Made by a program: the position numbers and the translations under genes. From assembly GCA_036897485.1 (NCBI GenBank), contig JAYMTF010001579.1, positions 1 through 22,446 on the forward strand: a DNA stretch of 22,446 bases, read 5' to 3'. The stretch comes from Pelargonium nanum. Taxonomy: Eukaryota; Streptophyta; Magnoliopsida; Geraniales; Geraniaceae. The notes beneath the pieces were generated by a model. The model made no database searches and was not told where the DNA came from. It saw only the letters and a list, made by a program, of their open reading frames with translations. Shown piece by piece: positions 1 to 9,000 of this stretch (position 1 is its first letter; every line of letters starts with the position of its first letter).

Positions 1-605
1 CTCTTCCTTCTCTATCAACCGTCAACATTTTCATTAGTTTTCCGGCAAGTCACTCCCATTTTTTCCGGTTAAATCATCAATGATATCAAATTAACAACTC
101 AAATCTCGATAAATTAATATTAATAATTCAGCCATTGTCAAAAGGACACCTGCTTCTCTCTCCAATCTTCTGCAGGCGATGGTTTCCATTACAAGGCCAA
201 TGTTTGTGCCACTTTACATAATAATTTTTTATTTAATACCCAAGAAACTGATAAGAATTTCATTAAAGTTATAATGAAGTTTTTTTTATCTAAACAATCA
301 AAATAATTAAGCTAGGTGCTATGTAAGTTTTCTTCACTGGCCTTGCCGTTGGATTTCAAGGCTTTGCGGTTCTCCACCTATAAACCTCATCTTCTTAACT
401 TAAAAAATATAAATTGAACATGAAATAATGGGGTTTAATCAAAGATGGCATGGTGGTTGTGGAATTGGTCAGCTAACACCAGAAAGGGAGATAGAAAAAT
501 GGTGGCTGAAAAAAATTGAGTTGTTTAGGGTTTTAATTGATTAAACTACGCAGTTTTGATATTTCAATGAATCACTTAATCAGAACTACGTAGTTTTGGG
601 AGTGT

Positions 606-653
606 GACTCACCTAAGCTTAGATGAGTCGACTCACCTAAGCTTAGATGAGTC
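606..653. repeat. Tandem pair of 24-bp near-palindromes
   Basis: Two identical 24-bp units lie head to tail at 606-629 and 630-653. Each begins GACTCA, ends TGAGTC and is centred on CTAAGCTTAG, so each unit is its own reverse complement apart from one mismatched pair. The start of a third unit (ACTCACCT) follows at 655. The arms contain TGAGTC, close to the GCN4/AP-1 type bZIP core TGAGTCA, which is complete at the right edge of unit 2. It could be a regulatory palindrome or a small element scar; no gene lies near enough to decide. Confidence 0.7.
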
Positions 654-1224
654 AACTCACCTCCATTTTACCCTTGTATTATACTCATTTTGACCTAAAT
701 TTCAAAATAAATAAGAGAATCATTTTGGGACGGAGAAACATAAAACGATTGTGTTTATATATACGAGAACAGTAGCATAAGAGCGTATGAGAGGAAAACT
801 TAATCCAAATTAACTAGTTATTTATATACACAAATGGAAATTTGAACAATTATTTTGAGACGAATGAGATATATAATAACGTAGCATAAATTGTAAAACT
901 TTGTGCATATTATTATCTTCATAAAAATATCAAAAAAATGAGTTTAATCCAAAAACTGAATTTGATTGATGTTGCATTTTTACAATAGTTCAATTACAAG
1001 CCCTTAACTCACAAACCATCAATAAGCATTCACCTTGAGTACTAATTTGGCCATAAAATATTTAAACTCTCCACCAAACTTGCTTAATTTTGTATGCTGG
1101 TTCACCACATAGTCAAAATCAAATTAGATAACAAAATGATTGGTACAACTTTATTCAACAGTTAGAAATATAATTAATGTCTTCAAATCAGACAAATTTA
1201 GGTGGACTGTTTATCCAACTATCA

Positions 1225-1595
1225 ATGAGATGCTCCTTAATCAAATCTAAATAAAAGGAATAACCCAATCAAACCCGATTTCAACCGCTATTGGTTCAAG
1301 TCGGGATTTGGGATAGAACCGCTCCGTTCATTGGTTGACTGCCACTCAAACCTTTCTCTGATCGAATTGGGGTTTGGATCCAAACTTTTCTTCACAAAAA
1401 TAGATGGAGCGAGAACTATCCATTAGATGCTACATGATCAAATCTAAAATAAAAAGAATAACTCTATCAAACCCGATTTTAACTGCTTTTGGTTTAAGTC
1501 GGGGTTTGGGATAGAACCGCTCCGGTTCATTGGTTGACTCTCCCACTCAAACCTTCCTCTGATTGTATTGGGGTTTGGATCCAAGCTTCTCTTCA
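1225..1595. repeat. Diverged direct duplication, period ~198 bp
   Basis: The segment at about 1225-1395 recurs at about 1423-1595. Shared blocks in the same order include ATCAAATCTAAA, ATCAAACCCGATTT, GGGATAGAACCGCTCC, TTCATTGGTTGACT, CCACTCAAACC and TTGGGGTTTGGATCCAA. The copies differ by scattered substitutions and small indels, so the duplication is not recent. No coding frame is shared. It could be part of a degraded repeat family. Confidence 0.75.
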
Positions 1596-1768
1596 GGAAA
1601 TGAATCCAATTTTCAAATTATTGGTTAGAATACAATACTATGTACATACATGTAATGGACAAATTTGTGAGGCTAGATTCGATGTTAATACTACCCACTC
1701 AACTCTAAGGCATGAACACAACCTATTTATAACTTACCGTTACATGTGAGAAAATAACATACATCTTC

Positions 1769-3429
1769 TCAATTATTGGGTAATGTTGTATCACACTTTA
1801 ATTTGCAGTCAGTTTGCAAGGCCAACAACCAAGAATCCACCTGAGAAATTGAAAAACAAAAAACATCAATAATTATATGATACATATGTGCATGCCACTT
1901 CTCATCCAAAAAGAACATGTCAAGATCATGCTTTGTTGGTTTGTATGATGTCTTCTTCTTTTTTACATTATATTGAGATATGCAATTATATAAGGGATTA
2001 AAGCGAAGAACATAGATAGCCAGGAATTCAAAATCAGCGAATCATCTGATAAGCTACTCGACTTTACCTGTATGTTAGAGATGCTCGAGCATTCATATCG
2101 TAGTCCCTGACGAGTTAACATATGAAAGGCATACCATGTGTCTCCATCTTCTCGGGTAATGTTTGGAAGTCTGCCTATTTCAACGATATCAGAGAGCAAG
2201 GTGGAGTCTTGAGGACCCAAATCTGCACAAACCAAATTCATTGAGGCAATTTTAGTACAAATGACATGATCATACAGAAAAGGATTAACTACCATTTTGG
2301 TGATGATATATGACTACCCAACCCTTCAGTACTCATAAATGCTTCACAGAGGGATAGAGTACTGCTACAGATAGTAATATATACTGTATAGACTATAATC
2401 TCGGCGCTACTTTTATACATAACATTAAAGAGTCAAATAAAAATCCATTACCTGTGGACAATAAATAGAAGAAGATACAAGGCCCTTGAAGGACAACAAA
2501 GCGAGGAAGCCAGTCATCAACATCAGTATCATCAAGTGGAAGAGGTTCTCCCGGTAATGCTGTCCATCTCTATTACAGAAAAATATAAGAGGAAAACCAC
2601 TGATGAAGTTTGTAATGGACATAAAATAAGGCAGTGCAATAGTAGATGCATAGCTCAAATTAATGGGTGGAGAAAAGCACTAACAGTTCGAATGTACAAG
2701 TAGCCAGAAAGACGAGCGGACTGTAAAATTTGATCAATATGCTCCAACCTGTGCGAAGCAATAGAGTTTTAGTGATGAAAACAAAATCCAAGGCCAATGT
2801 AACTCTACAGATGAAGAGAAAAAAGGGAAAGCTTATCACGGTTTGTCACATTAGTGAATACACAAAATCCAAAGTCCAGTATCTTGGCACCCTTACCGAG
2901 CTTTCAAGAGTGCTTCTCTCTCTTCTAAATCAGCAAGTTCTGAACGTAGAGACTCAACTTGTGCAACGGTTAGCTCAACCTGCAAAAGAAGCATTGTGAT
3001 GTTCAGAAAATATAGGACTTTCGCTGATACAAATTGGAAAGCTTCACTGAAGAAATTCAACCAACCTTTTCCTGGCCATCAGAGCTACTCCACGGCAACC
3101 CCCGTACACTAAACATATTCAGCACAAATGCAGCACTTCTTAATTTTCTTTGAGCCCAAGAACGGCTATCAGACCTATTCTAGACCAGGAAAAAGTGAAA
3201 TCAAAATCAACTCAATGTTTCTTAGCCATTTTGATTTCTTTCTGCTCGTTATTCGTTACGAAAGAAGAATGTACCTTGATGAAGTACTGGCTCTTGGCTG
3301 AGAACTAGATGCAATGTTGTTTTGACGTATATCCTGAGTAGGTGTTGAAGGTTGATGTATATCCTGAGTAGGTGTTGAAGGTTGAAAGTGATCTCGAATA
3401 ATCTTTATCTTCCCAAGACTATCATCCAT
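1769..3429 (-). CDS. Plant pleckstrin-homology (PH) domain protein, seven coding exons
   Basis: Minus-strand coding exons are 3429-3275, 3174-3066, 2979-2897, 2748-2685, 2569-2452, 2222-2068 and 1840-1769. All introns are GT-AG, phases match throughout, and the product is 251 residues ending in TGA. The first ~50 residues are polar with a tandem QPSTPTQDI repeat. Residues ~53-90 hold RSWAQRKLRSA and a VRGLPWSSS motif. Residues 89-120 look like a short coiled coil (VAQVESLRSELADLEERE). A PH-like fold follows, from GYLYIRTRWTALPGE through DDWLPRFVVLQG and IFFYLLS to the closing helix VDSWLLALQ with its family tryptophan. PH domains usually bind phosphoinositides or proteins at membranes; the target here is unknown. 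I recall a similar gene at Arabidopsis At4g23895. ATG 3429 was chosen because its exon opens after a leader intron. An ATG at 4796 could add about 41 residues in frame if donor 4693 joins acceptor 3446. Confidence 0.82.
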
Positions 3430-4805
3430 GAAGCTAAGATTCACTTCTAGAAGAAGGTGCAAGCCTGTGATCAGAAGAAAAGGCAAGCCCATAATCAGAG
3501 AAAACATTTGAGAATCCAACGCTTTATCTTCCAGTACCATAGCACGAGACTTATGAGGGCAGAGCCGCAGAACGGTGACCCACTAGTCTCCATCTAAAAT
3601 GGCATACTTGGGTTTCTATCTAAAATGGCATACACAAACACAACTATCATTTGCATGTAAAACACTAATGTTATACAAGATGTAAGGTTCGTTGTTTATA
3701 TATATTTGGTCTGAAATGGAATTGAAAACCCAATTGGCCGAGCTACACAACAGGGGATAGCTCTCTCCTTCTTCCTATAACCCCTCCGGCCCTCCCTACC
3801 CGACTCAATGGGATTCGAACTCACGACCTCTCATATAGAAGTGTGTGTCTTGAACCATTGAACCATAAACCATCCTCAGGGGAACAGAGTTGTTGCATTT
3901 TGCAAAACAGAAACATTGCTAGTCAAATATCCGGGATCCACAACATTGACTATGAATGACAATTTATATAGATACCAATTAACTCATTAAAGCCTCACCC
4001 AAACTATTTAGCATCAGCAACACAAATTGATGTAAATAACAAACCTCTTAGTCTGCAACTCTATGTGACTTCACCATTACCAAGTACCAACACCCATTTT
4101 CCTTGAAATATTTTTCTGACCCTCGAAACGTGAAAACAACAGTACATAAAGCTCAAAAGGTCAAATTCAGATTTAATTCAAAATAATTGCAAAACACCAA
4201 CAATATTACCTTACAAAGAATAATTTATGCTTTCACAAACAAAACTAAGCAACCTATAACTTCCTATAAATAGAAATCAGAAAAGCAAACCAATGATGCA
4301 GCAGCCAGTACTCTTTCTTCAGTACCATAATGATGAATCAAGCCCTAATTCCCCATTCAACGGTCCAATAAACTCATTTAGATTCATAAAATAAAAATAA
4401 ACACAAGAGTAAACCGAAAAATCAATCGATTTGTCCACAACGGCCACAAGCTAGATCAAGCTTCAATACCTTCCAACCAGACCAGAACAGTATCGGAAAA
4501 TTCTGGATTCGACGGATCGAATTAGAACCAAACAACATGAGAGTTGTTCCAAAATGAAGATTCAGACAAAAAATCGAAGAAATTGAGCATACTCTACAGT
4601 TAACTTGAAGGAGCTAGAGAACAAAGAAACAAATTGTTGAGAAGAAACAGGAAATAAATTGGAGAAACATGAGAAGTAGCGAAGATGAGATACGTACGTG
4701 AAGAAAAGAGCTATGAGTTCTGAACAAAATGGAAGTGTTCGCGGAAACAGTTTGACCCCATGAAACCATACATTGTGTATTCGTGTCTGTAATCATAGTG
4801 GTCAC
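3430..4805 (-). other. 5' leader, leader intron and proximal promoter of the PH-domain gene
   Basis: An acceptor (TTCTTCTAG) ends at 3447, so a short leader segment 3446-3430 precedes the ATG at 3429. A first exon probably lies at about 4694-4800, with donors at 4697 (CAC|GTACGT) or 4693 (TAC|GTATCT). The intron between holds a tRNA-derived SINE. With the second donor, the frame opened by ATG 4796 runs in frame into the PH protein; with the first it meets TGA at once. Transcript data would decide between the two. Confidence 0.5.
3735..3880 (-). mobile_element. tRNA-derived SINE in the leader intron of the PH-domain gene
   Basis: Read on the minus strand, a pol III A-box-like segment (TGGTTCAATGGTTCAAG, 3865-3849) is followed 27 bases later by a near-perfect B box (GAGTTCGAATCC, 3822-3811), the usual tRNA-head layout. 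A GC-rich body with GGGTAGGGAGGGCCGG and GAGAGAGCTATCCCC follows and ends near 3740. The local base composition differs sharply from the AT-rich intron around it. It is not an intact tRNA, because no acceptor stem or cloverleaf closes. Exact ends and target-site duplications are unclear. Confidence 0.6.
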
Positions 4806-4854
4806 CCAAAAGACCTTTTTGCCCCTTTTTTCTTCATCTTTTCCTTCAAGATTG

Positions 4855-4862
4855 TGGGCCCA
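4855..4862. promoter_or_regulatory. Site II-type motif TGGGCCCA upstream of the PH-domain gene
   Basis: A palindromic TGGGCCCA lies about 55-65 bases upstream of the likely first exon. TGGGCY motifs are bound by TCP factors and are common in constitutively expressed plant genes. Function here is inferred from motif and position only. Confidence 0.4.
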
Positions 4863-6091
4863 AAGCTACCAATTTGACCCAGAACCGGTAATTAGGCTAA
4901 TGAGGTTTTGTCGGGTATAATATTTTAGGCTTTGGGACTATTTTTTTATGATTTTGTGAAAAAATATCAAATGGAAACGAAGAGCACGGTGATTAACAAA
5001 ATGGAGGACGATTTGACCATTTCAGCCATCACTTTGAGAGAATAGCTGGAGGTCTTAATCGAATTTGTGTCGGAAGAGTGTTAGACGATTTTGAATGTTT
5101 GGAACAGGATAGTAAGTGGTCAGTGTCAACCGTTGAGTAGAAGACTAGGCCTTGGCCTTATTGTGGCAGCCTCAAGCTTAATATAGATGATACACTCATA
5201 CACTTGTCTTGTCAGGTCGTGGTGGACGACGTTCATGCCTTGTTGATCCTTAAGGTGCCTAATTGGGTTGACATGAGTTAGGCTATTCAAGCTCTGAATA
5301 TTGGAGGGGATAGCACCAATGTCTTTGGTCTAATTAAGTGGGTTGGTGTTAAGAAATCTCAGGTGGTGAAAATTGGAAACACTAACTCACTACGTAATAT
5401 TTGAGAGTGACATATTACAAGTGGTTCAAACCGAATGAGGGGTTTCAACTTTCAAGTGCCTTTGGTCTTGTGATTTTCTTACGTTTAACAACTTGTTAGA
5501 TGTTTTGACAATTGCGTTTTTCTTTTTCTCATATGTCTGTGAACAGATAAGCTCACACGTTAAGTAGATCCTCTAATTGTATGTTATATACCGTTAATCG
5601 AGAGAGAAATGTCCCTCCAAATAGCATTACAATAAAATATATCCAACATATTCTATTTCTTGAAAATATAAATAATAAAATACTACATTTTCTTATCTTA
5701 GATATAAAAAATATAAAGTAGTAATGCATTTTAATTAGATAATATATCAAGTTGGATTGCAATGTGGGGGCAACAGGAGCTGGATTTTTGTTGTAAAATA
5801 AGTGAAGTTAGGGATTGTAATTTGTGTGGGACAACCTCCACTAATAGATTCCACCGAGACAATGAAATTTGTGGGACAACTCCTAATTAAACCTAAATTG
5901 CCAACTCACAAAAAGTAATATGATAGAAAAAATTAGTGTTACAAGGCAATGAAGAACCTAATAACCACTTCTTTTCATTTGAACAGAAATCAAAGTGCAG
6001 AGTAAAAAAACTAACCAGGCAATACGGTAATGCATGATTTGATAGAGCAATATGCAGCTAGATAAAATTAGATTTAGCTAAAAGAATTGTT
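4863..6091. other. Spacer between the PH-domain and HIZ2-like genes
   Basis: I see no intact gene. In the plus frame containing 5144-5330, an interrupted peptide (RPWPYCGSLKLNIDD ... QVVVDDVHALLILKVPNW, then a stop, then AIQALNIGG) faintly resembles the RNase H region of plant LINE elements, but with stops on both sides and no catalytic set. The open frame at 5553-5762 (minus) is AT-rich and low in complexity. The 3' untranslated region of the HIZ2-like gene should lie just below 6092. Confidence 0.4.
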
Positions 6092-9000
6092 TCAATGTGT
6101 ACTTTCAGTAGAATGATGTATCTCAGTTAAAGTTACCAACCCACACTCAAATGATCCAGACATCACCTTCTCAGACGCCACTGCATCTGAAAACAGCAAC
6201 TGGCCGGAGGTTGAATCGAGCAACTCTTCGTCTTGAATAACACCACCACTCGGGTTGCTTGCTAGGCGCATGGTGTCCTCAATAGCGCAATTTTGTTTCT
6301 CCTCGTTAACCTCATCTACATCCATCTCTGCCACGTCAGGGGATGGAATTGGTACTGGTAGTTCCTTGGGACTGTTGGCTGCAACCAGTTGGTCGGATTT
6401 TTCACGAGGTGTTGGAGGAGATACAGTTTGCTCCTCTGATTCGCGAGGGGTTGGAGGAGATACATTTTGCTCCTCTGGTTTGTACTCATCGGGAATTGGA
6501 ATTGGTACTAGGGATGCCGCTTTGTCTAAACCAGAGTCTGGAAAAGCCCCTGTGTTCTTCTCTTCAGTGTGAAGTGGGTTCTTTTTGCCATTTGATAGAG
6601 AGGGAAGACAAGCCCTCGTCTCTTCTCGTTGTTTCTCGTAAAATGACATGGCTCTCTGCAAGTCGTGAGGATATAATTAGATAAATAGCAGTGTTGTGTT
6701 CAAATTCAAAATCAATAAATAGCATTACCCTTGGCTAATCAAATATTACACATGTGAACCCCCCAATATATGCATCTTACCCATAAGTGAAGCAAATACA
6801 AGTATTGAAGCATCATGCAGTAGAAACAAGAGCTGGCAAAATGGACTCGAAAAGCACCATGTAAACGATGGATCGAGTCGGGAGCCCACATCTCTTGCGG
6901 GTAGGGTTTGTGTTAGGCATTTTCAATCAGAATGCGAAAACCCCGACCTACAACCCGAATGGCCAGGTCTATCATGCATTGTTATACCAAATATAGCAGT
7001 TACATTTTCAATCAAACACAATCCATATTCTTGTACATTTAAACCAACAGTTGAAGAGTATTGCCTAACTTAAATAGCTCGAGTCCTATGTGATTCGCAA
7101 CTATCTTAAGAACATCCCAATGACATCTAATTGTGTCAGATAATAAATTGGACAAAAAAGAAATCCACTATTCATACTAATCAGCCACTTCTGACATGAA
7201 CATACCTGGAAAACAGAATCATTGATAGCGGCAAATAGCTTAGAGTTTGAACTATCCTTTGAAATTTTCACTCGGGCTTCAACAACTCCCTGAAAGACAA
7301 AGCAAAAGATCACAGTAAGATTGATACACGCAAGATTCCTTCCAACAGAAGATTACAAGGTTAAACTGACATGAACACGATAAAAAGAACATTATCATAT
7401 CATACCTCAATATAAGGAAGCTGGGAAGAATCTTCATTGGCAATTTCATCCTGTTCTGTATCCATTAAGCTCCTATACTTATCATATAGCTCTGGATGAG
7501 TAAGATCGGCTGAAATGTCGAGCTTAGAAAGATAGACATGCCAGTAACAAGTATTAACTCTCCGTAACATTGGATTAGGCTTCTTCTGACTGGCAGCTTT
7601 TGAAGTTTCAGACGTTGCCATTGCTAAGCTGGACCGACTAAATTCAATATTCTCTGCCAGGAAATCAAGCTCATTCAGTTCATTTCTAGTTTGCTGACTT
7701 GACTGACCAGCCGATAATTCATCTGATGGTGCATGTACAGGGGAATCCTCTAACTCGGTGATGTCACTTTGCCCCTTCAACATGTCAACATTACCATCCC
7801 ACCCTTCGCCATTCATTGGAGTTCTATTATGGTCCCAATCTAGCCTCCCATATATGTGTTCACCACCAGTGTTTACATCCCAGCCATGTGCCGAAGGAGG
7901 GCGCGAGTCATCAAGTGATTTTGGCCACCCGGATGGATGGCCATGGCTAGAGAATCCGTTGGTATCAAGTATTGGGTAAGGAACTCTAGCATGAGCAAAT
8001 TCCATTGGAGGTCTCATTCCAAAAATTGGAGGGCCAGAAAACTGCTGCATCATAGGATGAAAACCAACATAAGGTGGACCATTTTGAAAATGAACAAAGT
8101 TGCCTGTTAATGGACCAGACCAATTAGGGACACCTCTCCAACCATTTCCCGGTGGTGCTCTCCCCATGTTGGAATCACTTCTCCTGTACCGGTTGTTTGA
8201 CCTACTCCTGTTGTCTTCCTCAAAAGAACCATAACTTGAAGGGCTATTCATACCCGTCCTATATGAGGGAGGTGGATGGAAACGTGGCCTGGAACTGCTA
8301 GGCAAGTGGCCTGTTCTTTTAGAAGGGGAAGATGGAGAGAGGTTGCCTCCATCAACTAGGGAAGCATCTTTTACAGGTGTCTCCAAAGCCAAATCACAAA
8401 CCCCTTTGCTCTCATTGCCCAATAAAGCCCTTACATTCTTGTTTTTTTGTCCATATTCCTCATCATCAAAACTCTGTCTGACACCTGCCTCGGCCGTGTG
8501 TCTCTCATGAATACTCAATGAAGTTGAACTATCAACAAGTTGATTTGGCGCAGTGCAGGCATCAGAGTTTGGATACCTTTCGGCAGATAACTCGTGCCTG
8601 TAGCTGTCATCCTCACGATCATCCCTCTCACTCGTCCGAGGCATGGAAGCCTTCTCAGAACCAGTGATATCTATAAGCGAATTTGTATCACGAATATCTC
8701 TTTCTTCAGGCAATGAATCCCTGTATTTCGATTGGGCTTGTCTTGAGCGCCTAAAATAGGTCAACAAGGACATATACAGGTTAGTAAACTCAATCACATT
8801 TGTAATATTAGTCATAGATTAGTGAGAACAGAAGCGTGTTATTTTTACAAACAATAACATAAAACGTGTATTTATTCATCGCAATCCAACATAATTACAT
8901 CTAGATGAGCTTCATTAATCTGTGAATAATAGTATTTAGTTCTAGCAACAGACAAATGAAGCAAATGATTTCTGCTACGCAAATCATGGGGCAACAATCA

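Larger units (their letters stand above)
1..1768. other. AT-rich intergenic region left of the PH-domain gene
   Basis: I see no gene in this stretch. The only open frame of note (1534-1749, plus) overlaps the second copy of a direct duplication and has no recognisable product. The stretch holds a tandem near-palindrome at 606-653 and two diverged copies of a ~170-bp segment at about 1225-1395 and 1423-1595, listed separately. The 3' untranslated region of the minus-strand PH-domain gene must lie just left of 1769, but I cannot place its end. Confidence 0.6.

Noticed and set aside
700-745. Stowaway end (TTTTGGGACGGAGAAA)
   Set aside because: Only one end is visible, with no partner within a plausible distance.
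3811-3865. A tRNA gene on the minus strand
   Set aside because: A and B boxes are present but no acceptor or anticodon stem forms; better explained as a SINE head.
6255-6684. Plus-strand frames of 105 and 113 codons
   Set aside because: Antisense to exon 5 of the HIZ2-like gene.
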